Shown piece by piece: positions 9,102 to 17,212 of a stretch of 64,000 nucleotides of DNA. The notes beneath the pieces were generated by a model. It did not search any database and was not told the origin of the DNA. It was given only the letters and a program-made list of their open reading frames with translations. The first letter of the stretch is position 1. Each line of letters begins with the position of its first letter. A program made the position numbers and the translations under genes. Source of the stretch: Selenomonadales bacterium 4137-cl (GTDB lineage Bacteria; Bacillota; Negativicutes; Sporomusales; UBA7701); the NCBI GenBank assembly GCA_032334055.1, contig JAUOZS010000001.1, forward strand, positions 186,001 through 250,000. The letters are read 5' to 3'.

Positions 9102-10609
9102 CGGACCACGGGGTTGCTGTGCCTGAACGAGCCGGAAGCGGGCTTGAAGGGCCGCGGGCGAAGGAGTACGCCGCCGTCGAGCCTGTGCCGATTGAAGACC
9201 GTAATATCGGTCCGGGGGATATGTTCGCCACATGGGTGGGGGCTAACGCGAACAACGGTACCTGGTATGTGGGCGGAGTGGTCGCTGCTGCCTGCTTTGT
9301 GCCGTCGCTGTATGTGACGGCACTGGCGAACCCCGTCGCGTACATTGTCATGGCGCTGGTGGGGTTAATCGGCTTTCGGGCCGGGGTGTCGACGATGGCC
9401 ATCACCCGCTTTGCGTTTGGTATCAGGGGCAGCCTGCTGCCTTCGCTGCTGAATACGACGCAGTTCATCGGCTGGACGGCGGTCAACACATTCATTGCCG
9501 CGATTTCCGTGAGCTTCGTGCTAAAGGAGCTGCTCGGCTGGCCGGCCTACGGCGAGCCGGGGAGCGATGCGACAATGCTGGCGGGAATCGTGGTTATGAG
9601 TGCGCTGCATCTTGTCTCGATCGCCGCCGGTCACAATTCGGTAAAAATCGTGGAACGCGTGGGCGTGGCGCTGGTGGTGCTGCTGGCGGCGTGGGAGACA
9701 GCCGTGGTTTTCCAGCAGGTGTCGCTGAGTCAGATAGTCGCCTGGCGGCCGCCGCCCGACAAAGCGCTGCCCTTCGGGGCGGCAATGGATATCATGGCGG
9801 CGTTCAGCCTTGGCTGGGTGCCGGCGATCGCGGAATTCACCCGTTATTGCAAAACGAAAACATCGGCCACCTGGGTGCCGATGCTGGGGGCGAATGTCGG
9901 GTTGTTCTGGTTCGCGCTGACCGGCACGGTGGTAACAATCGGGGCGGCGGTGGCTACGGGAAGCTATGACCCGAACAATTCCGACCCCAGCGCCGTGGTA
10001 AGCAAGCTGGGACTAGGGATGGTGGCGTTCCTGGTCATTATCATCACAAGCACCACGGCCAATGCCATCAATCTTATGGCAGCCGGCATTTCCCTGACGA
10101 ATATGACCGCGAAGATGAAGGCCCTGCCGGCTTTGTGGGCGGTGACGGCGGTCGCTGCGGCCGTAACCGCCGTGCCGCTGTATACGGGCGGCTTCCTGCA
10201 CGCCTTCATCCTGTTCCTCGAGTATATCGGCATGGTGTTCGGGCCGGTGTTCGCGATCGTGATCGCGGATTATTACCTGGTGAACCGCGGACGGTATGAC
10301 GTTGCGGCCATCGACCGGCGGGACGGACGGTACTGGTTCTGTGGCGGCGTCAACCGGCGGGCTGCCGCGGTTTGGGCGGCGGGCGTCACTGTTTTCCTGC
10401 TGCTCAGGGAGGCGCCGCTGTGTGTGGAGACTACCGGCGCCACGTTTCCGGCGATGGCGCTGACCGGGGCATTGTACTATTTGGCCGCCGGCGGCCGGCA
10501 GGAGCACCACCCTTCAGCGGGCGAGCAGGTGCTGGACGAGCAGCCCGGCGGCGAACAGGAGGCCGAAGAGGGTGTTGGTTTGGGCGGTGGCCACCATAGC
10601 GGGCATTAG
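9098..10609 (+). CDS. codB: NCS1-family cytosine/purine permease
   Basis: This 503-residue protein has about 12 hydrophobic segments and belongs to the nucleobase:cation symporter-1 family; conserved stretches include WVGANANNGTWYVGG at the first helix and GWVPAIAEFTRYCKTKTSATW. It overlaps codA by ATGA, so the two are translationally coupled and should import and deaminate cytosine. The hydrophobic core ends near GALYYLAAGG. The last 32 residues are hydrophilic and Gly/Glu/His-rich and lie wholly antisense to the 3' end of menA. This tail looks like run-through past an ancestral stop rather than a conserved domain. Confidence 0.88.
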   Translation: MTDHGVAVPERAGSGLEGPRAKEYAAVEPVPIEDRNIGPGDMFATWVGANANNGTWYVGGVVAAACFVPSLYVTALANPVAYIVMALVGLIGFRAGVSTMAITRFAFGIRGSLLPSLLNTTQFIGWTAVNTFIAAISVSFVLKELLGWPAYGEPGSDATMLAGIVVMSALHLVSIAAGHNSVKIVERVGVALVVLLAAWETAVVFQQVSLSQIVAWRPPPDKALPFGAAMDIMAAFSLGWVPAIAEFTRYCKTKTSATWVPMLGANVGLFWFALTGTVVTIGAAVATGSYDPNNSDPSAVVSKLGLGMVAFLVIIITSTTANAINLMAAGISLTNMTAKMKALPALWAVTAVAAAVTAVPLYTGGFLHAFILFLEYIGMVFGPVFAIVIADYYLVNRGRYDVAAIDRRDGRYWFCGGVNRRAAAVWAAGVTVFLLLREAPLCVETTGATFPAMALTGALYYLAAGGRQEHHPSAGEQVLDEQPGGEQEAEEGVGLGGGHHSGH

Positions 10610-11467
10610 TTCCGCCGGAGTGGCGCCGCCGCTGAGGAAGCCGCGGACGGCTTTGACGGGTAAGGGAAGGCTGGCGAGCGCGAGCAGGCTCCAGGGGCCG
10701 ACGACACCGGCTAGCCAGAGATAGACGACCCAGAGAGCGGCGGTGGCGAACATGGCCGCCAGCAGAAAGGTGGCCGGCCTGCGGCCGACAAGGATCGCCA
10801 GCGTGCGCCGGCCGTGAAGTTTGTCGCCGTCGAGGTCGCGGATGTTGTTGGACAGCAGGATGGCGCCAATGAGAATGGCGGTGGGAACGGCCACGAGGAA
10901 GGCTTCGGCGGAGACGAAGCCGGTTTGGATGAAAAAGGCGACGGCGATGATTACCAGTCCCATGGTGGCGCCGGAGAAGATTTCGCCGAAGGGGGTGGCG
11001 GAGAGCGGGTAGGGGCCGCCGGAATAGAGGTAGCCCACGGCTGTGCCGCCGAGGCCGACCGGCAGGAGCCACCAGCTTGTTTGCTGGCAGAGGAAAAGAC
11101 CGAGGAGGAAGGCAGCCGCGACTGTGAGCCGGGCCAGCGTCAGGACGGTTTGCGGCGTGACGCCGTCGCGCACGAGCGTACCGCTTATGCCGACAGACTG
11201 GGCGTTGTCGAGGCCCCGCCGATAGTCGTAATATTCGTTGTACATGTTGGTGGCGGCCTGCAGCAGCATGCTGGTCAGCAGCATGGCGACGAACAGGGGA
11301 AGCCTGATTTGTCCGTGGGGCAGCGCGAAGGCGGTGCCGATGGCTACCGGGACGAAGGAGGCGGTGAGGGTGTGGGGGCGGGTGAGTTTAAGCCAGGTAT
11401 CCCGGGTGGTGCTGGTTTTGGCCGGCGCGCTTGCCGTACCGGGGGCGGTTCTCGTTTTTATCTCCAT
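10514..11467 (-). CDS. menA: 1,4-dihydroxy-2-naphthoate polyprenyltransferase (MenA)
   Basis: This UbiA-superfamily integral membrane prenyltransferase of 317 residues has about 8-9 transmembrane segments. Both Asp-rich motifs are present: NMYNEYYDYRRGLDN (about 75-88), which binds the prenyl diphosphate, and NNIRDLDGDKLHGRRTL (about 205-221). It attaches the polyprenyl tail to dihydroxynaphthoate in menaquinone synthesis, supplying quinone to membrane electron carriers such as the NrfD-type subunit encoded further along. Its 3' end overlaps the convergent codB by 96 bp. No other men or mqn gene lies beside it. Confidence 0.9.
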   Translation of the reverse strand: MEIKTRTAPGTASAPAKTSTTRDTWLKLTRPHTLTASFVPVAIGTAFALPHGQIRLPLFVAMLLTSMLLQAATNMYNEYYDYRRGLDNAQSVGISGTLVRDGVTPQTVLTLARLTVAAAFLLGLFLCQQTSWWLLPVGLGGTAVGYLYSGGPYPLSATPFGEIFSGATMGLVIIAVAFFIQTGFVSAEAFLVAVPTAILIGAILLSNNIRDLDGDKLHGRRTLAILVGRRPATFLLAAMFATAALWVVYLWLAGVVGPWSLLALASLPLPVKAVRGFLSGGATPAELMPAMVATAQTNTLFGLLFAAGLLVQHLLAR

Positions 11468-11612
11468 TGTCGTTTTTCTCTCCCGGCTGATAATAGGCGA
11501 CGGTTTATGCCGCGGCCTTTTTTATTATAGCAGTGTGGCCGGTTTTTTGACAGACGCTTCCTGGCCCGATTATTTCGGCGGGGAGGATTTTATCGGCCGG
11601 CGGGGAATTATC

Positions 11613-11635
11613 TATAATCTGTCATTAATCTGACA
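11613..11635 (+). promoter_or_regulatory. Promoter -10 with adjacent inverted repeat upstream of the DUF1847 gene
   Basis: TATAAT at 11613-11618 is followed by TGTCA-N6-TGACA (11620-11624 and 11631-11635), a small perfect dyad at the likely transcription start. No good -35 box is visible at 17 bp. The ribosome site GAGGAGG lies near the start codon. The dyad could be an operator. Confidence 0.4.
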
Positions 11636-11667
11636 TTTGGCGGAAAGTCCATGAGGAGGTAGTTTCA

Positions 11668-12375
11668 ATGACTAAAGGCAAGTGTGCGTTGTGCAAGATT
11701 CCTAACAAGATTTGTCGCCAGCCGGGGGGACATAGCCCCGCTTTTTGCTCTACAAATCTGTACGGAGAGGCTATCGCCAAGGCGGCGGAGGAGTATGAAA
11801 AGGCCGATATCCACGAGTTTGCCCGCCTTGCCAGTGTGCAGGAAGCGGAATGTTATATCGACAGGGAGGCCAATCCTCATTATCTCTTCCCGGTGAAGCC
11901 GAGAATCCAGGAGATTATCGAGTTTTCCCACAAGATGGGCTACCGTCGCCTGGGGCTGGCGTTCTGCGCCGGGCTGCACCAGGAGGCGGAGGTCGTAAGC
12001 CGTATTTTCGAGGGGCACGGTCTGGAGGTTGTGTCGGTAATCTGCAAGGTCGGCGGGGTGCCGAAGGAGACGATCGACATCAAGCCGTCCGAGCATGTGA
12101 AGATCGGCGAGTACGAGACGATGTGCAACCCGATCGCGCAGGCGGAGGTGCTCAACGCGGCCGGCACCGATTTCAACGTTCTGCTGGGATTGTGCGTGGG
12201 GCACGATTCGCTGTTCATCAAATATTCCCAGGCAATGGTAAGCGTGCTGGCGGTTAAGGACAGGGTGCTGGGCCACAATCCGCTGGCGGCGATATATACG
12301 AACGATTCTTATTACCAGCGGTTCAAGAACTTCCGTCTGAAGGAGTTGACCGTTAAGGACGGGAAGCAGGAATAA
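11668..12375 (+). CDS. DUF1847 family Cys-rich protein
   Basis: This 235-residue soluble protein has an N-terminal Cys cluster CALCKIPNKICRQPGG followed by PAFC, a likely metal or Fe-S site, and then the conserved core with GLAFCAGLHQEAEVVS, CKVGGVPKE, MCNPIAQAEVLN and LCVGHDSLFIKYS. These fit the DUF1847 family of anaerobes, whose function is not established. The conserved Cys residues in the core could form a redox or metal centre. It has its own promoter-like sequence and GAGGAGG ribosome site. The next gene is separated by a large palindrome, so the two are probably transcribed independently. Confidence 0.75.
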   Translation: MTKGKCALCKIPNKICRQPGGHSPAFCSTNLYGEAIAKAAEEYEKADIHEFARLASVQEAECYIDREANPHYLFPVKPRIQEIIEFSHKMGYRRLGLAFCAGLHQEAEVVSRIFEGHGLEVVSVICKVGGVPKETIDIKPSEHVKIGEYETMCNPIAQAEVLNAAGTDFNVLLGLCVGHDSLFIKYSQAMVSVLAVKDRVLGHNPLAAIYTNDSYYQRFKNFRLKELTVKDGKQE

Positions 12376-12437
12376 CGGGCAGGGCGGTACCCATAGCGCC
12401 AACGATAATAAAACGCCTGACGGAGCGGGTTTTCGCG

Positions 12438-12489
12438 AACGAGGCTGACGATTGCAAATCAAAATTGAGTTGCAATCGTCAGCCTCGTT
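12438..12489. repeat. Perfect 20-bp-arm inverted repeat upstream of the Rep_3-like gene
   Basis: The arms 12438-12457 and 12470-12489 are exact reverse complements (AACGAGGCTGACGATTGCAA and its complement) with a 12-nt spacer. It is not followed by a T tract, so it is a poor intrinsic terminator on this strand. The right arm overlaps the likely -35 and spacer region of the promoter for the next gene, which suggests an operator or initiator-type binding site. Confidence 0.8.
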
Positions 12490-12499
12490 GCTATATAAT
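12470..12499 (+). promoter_or_regulatory. Promoter of the Rep_3-like gene
   Basis: TATAAT at 12494-12499 is preceded at 18 bp by TTGCAA (12470-12475), which lies in the right arm of the palindrome. The start codon at 12517 is preceded by GAGGTGGG. Binding to the palindrome would block RNA polymerase. Confidence 0.6.
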
Positions 12500-12516
12500 G
12501 GGCATGAGGTGGGAAG

Positions 12517-13350
12517 ATGGAAATCAGTCTCAGAAGGAACCTGACGGATTTGTCGGCCGATAGGCTCGCTGCGGCGGCTCTCCGGCCGGGCGGGCAGGAG
12601 GCAAGGCCCAACCAGCTGCTTAGGGCGGCGGGCCTGACCGGGCGCCGCGATCCTCTTACCGAGCTGCAGCAGAAGATATTGACCGCGGCGATTGCGCTTA
12701 CCTGTACGAACGGCAGGCCTGACCAGACGCGGACGGTTTACGGGATGAAGATAGGTGATTTCCTGGCGCTTTGCGGGACTGTAGCCGACGACCTTTACGC
12801 TTTTGTGGCCAACGAGACCGAGAAATTGGTGAAGAAGGGCGTATGGCTGTACGACGAGCGGACGGGAGAACTGACCCGGACGCAGTGGTTCCAGTCGATC
12901 GGTTTCAACGACGGGGAGATCGTTTTCCGGTTTTCCGCGACGGTGCTGGCGCTAATCGCCGCCATCGAGCCCGGCGATACCGAACATCAACTGGTGAAGG
13001 GCATCCAGTACAAGGGCAAGCATACCAGGGCCGTCTTCGAGATCATTTGGGCGAGGCGGGCGGCCGGGGTGGTGGAGTACAGCATTTCCGAGCTGATGCA
13101 ACTGCTCGCGCTGGAGCACACCCGCTACTCGTACGGCCAGCTCAGGCTCCGCGTCCTGGAACCATCCATACAGGAAATATACGACTGGGACGGGGAGATA
13201 GCCGTGCGCTTCGGGCCAACCTTTTCCGGCCGCAGGGTCGAAGGGGTGTGGTTCGAGGTGAAGACCGGGGATGAGGCCCGGGAGATCAGGAAGAAGGAGC
13301 CCCAGTTCAGGTTCGCGCCGCCGGAGGAGCGACCGGGGCGGGACGGCTGA
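12517..13350 (+). CDS. Rep_3-like initiator/regulator protein (chromosomal)
   Basis: This 277-residue protein has the look of the plasmid initiator Rep_3 family: a first winged-helix-like region (about 48-130; TELQQKILTAAIALT ... YGMKIGDFLALCG) and a second (about 150-255; HTRAVFEIIWARR ... YSISELMQLLALEHTRYSYGQLRLRVLEPSIQEI). Plasmid relatives bind iterons to start replication and repress their own gene through an inverted repeat. Here a perfect 20-bp-arm palindrome overlaps the promoter, matching the autoregulation logic. No iteron series, partition or mobilisation genes are nearby, so it may be a domesticated regulator. It ends 18 bp before the BioB-like radical SAM gene and may be cotranscribed with it. 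The assignment rests on pattern only. Confidence 0.6.
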   Translation: MEISLRRNLTDLSADRLAAAALRPGGQEARPNQLLRAAGLTGRRDPLTELQQKILTAAIALTCTNGRPDQTRTVYGMKIGDFLALCGTVADDLYAFVANETEKLVKKGVWLYDERTGELTRTQWFQSIGFNDGEIVFRFSATVLALIAAIEPGDTEHQLVKGIQYKGKHTRAVFEIIWARRAAGVVEYSISELMQLLALEHTRYSYGQLRLRVLEPSIQEIYDWDGEIAVRFGPTFSGRRVEGVWFEVKTGDEAREIRKKEPQFRFAPPEERPGRDG

Positions 13351-13368
13351 CAGGATAGGGGATGAATT

Positions 13369-14367
13369 ATGGATAAAGGGATCGCCAGGATAGTGTACAA
13401 GGCTCTCGACGGCGGTGAGATCACGGCGGCGGAGATCAAAAAGCTGCTGGGCGTCGCATGGCTGTCGGAAGAAGGTTTTTTGCTGCAGTATGCTTCGCGG
13501 AAGATGAGCGAGGCAACGGCGCGGGGTAAGGCTGAGGTTCACGGCCAGGTGGGCATCGATATCGGCCCGTGCCCGAAGAACTGCGAATATTGCTCGTTTG
13601 CCGCGAAGCATAGTGTTTTCCCTGCCGCCAAGGTTCACCCCCTGGCGGAAATCATCGAGACCTGCCAGGGGCTGGAGGCGGCCGGCGCCAACGCCGTTTA
13701 CCTGATGGCGACCGCCGCCGTTGCCCTGCCGGAGTACATAAGATACGCGCGGGAGGTACGCGCCGCCCTAAAGCCGGAAACGCCGCTGGTCGCCAATATC
13801 GACGATTTCGACGAGGAGGGGGCCAAGGCGCTCAGGAAGGCCGGCATTGCCGGCATTTACCACTGCGTGCGTATCGGTGAGGGCAAGGTGACGGCCATCG
13901 ATCCGCAGGTGAGGGTCCGCACCATCAAGGCGGCGAAGAAGGCCGGATTGCTGTTGGGCACTAGCGTGGGTCCGGTGGGGCCGGAGCATAGTGTCGAGGA
14001 AGTGGCGGCGACGACGGTGCTGACCAGGGAACTCAAGCCGGTGAACAATGCCGCCTGCCGGAGGATCAACATTCCCGGCCTGCCGCTCAGCGCCCACGGG
14101 TCGGTCAGTTACGCCCGGATGGCTCATATCCTGGCGGTGGTCAGGCTGGCAAACGGTTACGATATCATCGGGTTCGGCACCCACGAGCCCAACGGAATGG
14201 GAGCGATGGCCGGAGCCAACCTGTTCTGGGCGGAGCGGGGGGCCAACCCGCGCGATACCAGCGAGGCCACGGTGCGGGGTTGGACGGTGGAACAGGCGCG
14301 GGCGCTGTTGGAGGAAGCAGGCTGGGAAGCGCTGACCGGGCCGTCGGTGATGTTTGGGGGAAGGTAA
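13369..14367 (+). CDS. Radical SAM protein, BioB/HydE-like
   Basis: This 332-residue radical SAM enzyme carries the cluster motif CPKNCEYCSFA (CxxxCxxC, about residues 64-74) in a BioB/HydE-type arrangement, with a TIM barrel and the C-terminal segment NIPGLPLSAHGSVSYARMAHILAVVRLANG. It lacks features that would settle it as biotin synthase, and no bio genes adjoin. ATG 13369 has AGGGGATG upstream. It is followed 49 bp later by an ArsS-like radical SAM gene and an ABC transporter, so it may work on an imported compound or help build a small sulfur- or carbon-modified metabolite. The reaction is unknown. Confidence 0.75.
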   Translation: MDKGIARIVYKALDGGEITAAEIKKLLGVAWLSEEGFLLQYASRKMSEATARGKAEVHGQVGIDIGPCPKNCEYCSFAAKHSVFPAAKVHPLAEIIETCQGLEAAGANAVYLMATAAVALPEYIRYAREVRAALKPETPLVANIDDFDEEGAKALRKAGIAGIYHCVRIGEGKVTAIDPQVRVRTIKAAKKAGLLLGTSVGPVGPEHSVEEVAATTVLTRELKPVNNAACRRINIPGLPLSAHGSVSYARMAHILAVVRLANGYDIIGFGTHEPNGMGAMAGANLFWAERGANPRDTSEATVRGWTVEQARALLEEAGWEALTGPSVMFGGR

Positions 14368-14416
14368 CGGCTGCCAAGGATCGATACGATAAACCGCTTT
14401 AAGGAGAGTGTTAACG

Positions 14417-15364
14417 ATGCGCAGTTTTCAGGAATTTGTCGATGGGGCGGGGCAGCCGCTGGTCAGGGACGGGTTTAACGTTTTTCAGGTTAATATGGGT
14501 TATGTGTGTAATCTGCGGTGCCGCCACTGCCATCTGGAAGCGGGACCGGACCGGCGGGAGGCGATGAGCCGCGAGGTCGTGGACGACTGCCTGCGGTTCG
14601 CCGCGGCGGCCGGGACGATCGACGTGGATATTACCGGCGGGGCGCCGGAGGCGAACGAGAATTTGACTTATTTCATCGGCGAGCTGCGCCGCCTGCCAAA
14701 TGTCAAGCGCATCATTGTGCGTTCCAATCTGGCGATTCTGGAGGAGCCCGGCAAGACGCACCTGCCGGAGTTTTTCGCCGATCACGGTGTGGAGATCGTT
14801 TCGTCGATGCCCTGTTACCTGGAGGACAATGTGGCCGCCCAGCGGGGCGAAGGCATATACGGGAAAAACATCGGGGTGCTGCAGCGGCTGAACGAGCTGG
14901 GCTTCGGCACCGGGAAGCTGAAGCTGCATCTGGTGTACAATCCAGGCGGCGCTTACCTGCCTGGCCCGCAGGCCGAGCTTGAGGCGGATTACAAGAAGAA
15001 TCTCGGCGACAGTTTCGGAATAAGGTTCGATAGTCTGTTTACGATCGCCAATATGCCGATCGGGCGCTTCCGCAGCGATCTGGAGGACCAGGGGCAGCTT
15101 GCGGGTTATACGGATATGCTCGCCGAAAGCTCGAACGCGCGCAATCTGGCGCAGGTGATGTGCCGCAGCCAGATAAGTGTGGACTGGCAGGGAAGGCTGT
15201 TCGACTGCGATTTCAACCAGGCTCTCGGCCAGCCGGCGGTGGAAGGGACGATCGGTAACGTCACCGTGAAGGATCTGATGGGGCTGCCGATCCGCTGCGG
15301 GGACCACTGCTTCGCCTGCACAGCCGGCAGCGGCAGCAGCTGCCAGGGAAGTTTTGACAAATAG
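14417..15364 (+). CDS. Radical SAM/Cys-rich protein, ArsS-like
   Basis: This 315-residue radical SAM enzyme has the core motif CNLRCRHCHLEAGP (about 31-44) and GGAPEAN as the GGE-type SAM contact. It ends in a Cys-rich domain (CRSQISVDWQGRLFDCDFN ... CGDHCFACTAGSGSSCQGS). This matches the architecture of the ArsS family (arsenosugar-type radical SAM with a DUF3641-like tail). No arsM or other arsenic gene is next to it, so an arsenic role is not supported by context. ATG 14417 is preceded by AAGGAGAG. It sits between a BioB-like radical SAM gene and a three-gene ABC importer. Confidence 0.8.
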   Translation: MRSFQEFVDGAGQPLVRDGFNVFQVNMGYVCNLRCRHCHLEAGPDRREAMSREVVDDCLRFAAAAGTIDVDITGGAPEANENLTYFIGELRRLPNVKRIIVRSNLAILEEPGKTHLPEFFADHGVEIVSSMPCYLEDNVAAQRGEGIYGKNIGVLQRLNELGFGTGKLKLHLVYNPGGAYLPGPQAELEADYKKNLGDSFGIRFDSLFTIANMPIGRFRSDLEDQGQLAGYTDMLAESSNARNLAQVMCRSQISVDWQGRLFDCDFNQALGQPAVEGTIGNVTVKDLMGLPIRCGDHCFACTAGSGSSCQGSFDK

Positions 15365-15409
15365 GACATTTAAAAACCGGCTTTTCGTCGAAAAAGGAGA
15401 TATGTAATC

Positions 15410-16384
15410 ATGAGGAACGCGTCAGTGCTGGTTATCGTTGCTTTGCTACTGGTCGCGCTGGCGACAGGCGGCTGCGGCGGCAAGGCAGCTACCCAGCCGC
15501 AGGGAACCGCGCCGGGCGGCAAGGAAATTCGCGTCGGTATCGTGCCGCTGCCGCATTACGCTCATATGTGGGTGGCGAAGAAGAAAGGGTTTCTCGACGA
15601 GGAGCTTAATAAGGCGGGATACCGGCTGAAGTGGCTGCCGTTCTCGCTGGGCCCGATGGTGAGCGAGGCGTTTGCGGCCGGACGCCTGGATTTCGGGGTT
15701 ATGGGCGATTTTCCGGCCTTCATTGGCCGGTCCGCCGGCACCGATTACCGGATCGTGGCGGTCGCGTCGGCAGCGCCGAAGGCGCTCGCGATGGTTGTCA
15801 AAAAGGATTCGCCCGTCACTGGCGTGGCCGACCTGAAGGGCAAGAAGGTGGCGACGACCAAGGCGGCTTACGGGCAAAAACTGCTGCAACTGCTGCTGGA
15901 AAAGAACGGGATGACCACGAAAGATATTCAGTTCATCCATATGTCTATGGACGACCTGGCGACGGCGCTGATGCGCGGCGACGTTGACGCCGGGGTGATG
16001 TGGGACCCGCTGCTCACCAGGATGGAAGAGGCTGGCGAGGTAAGGGTCATAGCCGACGGTACGGGCATTTACGAGGCGTACGCCGTGCTGATGGCGAGCG
16101 GGGCGACGGTTGACAAGGAGCCGGCGGCGGTCGACGCGGTGCTGAAGGCGTTCCGGCGGGGCGAGGAATATCTGCGGAAGAACCCCGAAGAGTGCACGGG
16201 GCTGTTGCTGGAGGATATGCGGATGCCGCGTCCGCTATTGACGAAGGTTGTCGGCAAGTTTAACTACAGCGACCGGATCACCGACAGGTTTGTAGTCGAT
16301 ATGAAGGATACCGAGGCGTTCATGCGTAAGAACGGCCTGCTGAAAAACCCGGTGGCTGTAGAGGCTTTCGTCCGCCGGAAATGA
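15410..16384 (+). CDS. ABC transporter substrate-binding lipoprotein (NitT/TauT type)
   Basis: This 324-residue lipoprotein has a signal peptide ending in a lipobox (LATGGC, with the lipidated Cys22). The remainder is a periplasmic-binding fold of the NMT1/SsuA/TauA kind (HYAHMWVAKKKGFLDEE, FAAGRLDFGVMGDFPAFIG, LKGKKVATTKAAYGQKLL, DVDAGVMWDPLL). Relatives bind nitrate, sulfonates, taurine, thiamine precursors or aromatic sulfonates. The ligand here is unknown. A permease and ATPase follow, completing an importer, and the radical SAM genes are directly upstream. An AAAGGAGA site precedes the ATG. Confidence 0.9.
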   Translation: MRNASVLVIVALLLVALATGGCGGKAATQPQGTAPGGKEIRVGIVPLPHYAHMWVAKKKGFLDEELNKAGYRLKWLPFSLGPMVSEAFAAGRLDFGVMGDFPAFIGRSAGTDYRIVAVASAAPKALAMVVKKDSPVTGVADLKGKKVATTKAAYGQKLLQLLLEKNGMTTKDIQFIHMSMDDLATALMRGDVDAGVMWDPLLTRMEEAGEVRVIADGTGIYEAYAVLMASGATVDKEPAAVDAVLKAFRRGEEYLRKNPEECTGLLLEDMRMPRPLLTKVVGKFNYSDRITDRFVVDMKDTEAFMRKNGLLKNPVAVEAFVRRK

Positions 16385-16396
16385 TGCTGGGGGATT

Positions 16397-17212
16397 ATGA
16401 TTATGGAGATGGCGCTAAAGATCGCGGCAACGTATCGAGACAGCCTGGCGGCCGGGCTTCCCTGCTGGAAGAAGGCCGTGGTGCCGGCCGTTCTGCTGGC
16501 AGTATGGCAGGCGGTCACCGCCGCTGGTCTGGTGAAACCGATTTTGCTGCCTTCGCCGCTCCAGGTGCTCGAAGCATTCCAGGCGATGGCGGTCAGCGGA
16601 GAGTTGGCCGCCCACCTGGGGGCGAGCATCGTACGGGTGCTTGAGGGGTTCGCGCTGGCAGCGGTGCTGGGGGTGGGCCTGGGTCTGGCGCTCGGTATTT
16701 TTCCGTTGCTTTTTTCGCTCGCGGACGGCATCATCCAATTGATGAGGCCCATTCCGCCTATTGCCTGGCTGCCGCTGGCCATCCTGTGGTTCGGCATCGA
16801 GGAGGGGTCGAAGGTTTTCATCATCACGCTGGGAGCTTTTTTCCCGATTTTCGTGAATGTGCTCGACGGCGTCCGTCAGACGGACCATAAGTTTTTGGAG
16901 CTGGCCCGGGTGCTGGAGGTGCCGAAAGGCAAGTTTGTCGCCAAGGTCGTGATTCCCGGGGCATTGCCGTTCATTGCCGCCGGGCTGCGCATCGGGCTGG
17001 GTTATGCCTGGATGTGCGTGGTGGCCGCGGAGCTGTCGGCCGGGATGACGGGCATCGGCTATATGCTTACCGACGCGCGGGCGTTGGCGCAGACCGACAG
17101 GGTTCTGGTGGGGATGCTGGCGATCGGCGTGGTGGGCAAGGCGATGGACGGCGCGTTGCGTGTGCTGGAAAAGAGGGTTGTAAGATGGAAAACTGCCTTT
17201 ACCGGGGAATAG
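16397..17212 (+). CDS. ABC transporter permease (NitT/TauT type)
   Basis: This 271-residue inner-membrane protein has about six hydrophobic segments and the permease EAA-type loop (ELARVLEVPKGKFVAKVVIPGALPF... followed by AGLRIGLGYAW). It is the membrane component of the importer whose binding protein precedes it by 12 bp and whose ATPase overlaps its 3' end by 28 bp. Several ATGs cluster at the start; 16397 follows a G-rich site. The family matches SsuC/TauC. Confidence 0.9.
   Translation: MIMEMALKIAATYRDSLAAGLPCWKKAVVPAVLLAVWQAVTAAGLVKPILLPSPLQVLEAFQAMAVSGELAAHLGASIVRVLEGFALAAVLGVGLGLALGIFPLLFSLADGIIQLMRPIPPIAWLPLAILWFGIEEGSKVFIITLGAFFPIFVNVLDGVRQTDHKFLELARVLEVPKGKFVAKVVIPGALPFIAAGLRIGLGYAWMCVVAAELSAGMTGIGYMLTDARALAQTDRVLVGMLAIGVVGKAMDGALRVLEKRVVRWKTAFTGE

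Noticed and set aside
14417..15364. Arsenosugar biosynthesis by the ArsS-like protein
   Set aside because: No arsM or other arsenic gene is adjacent and the context is an ABC importer.
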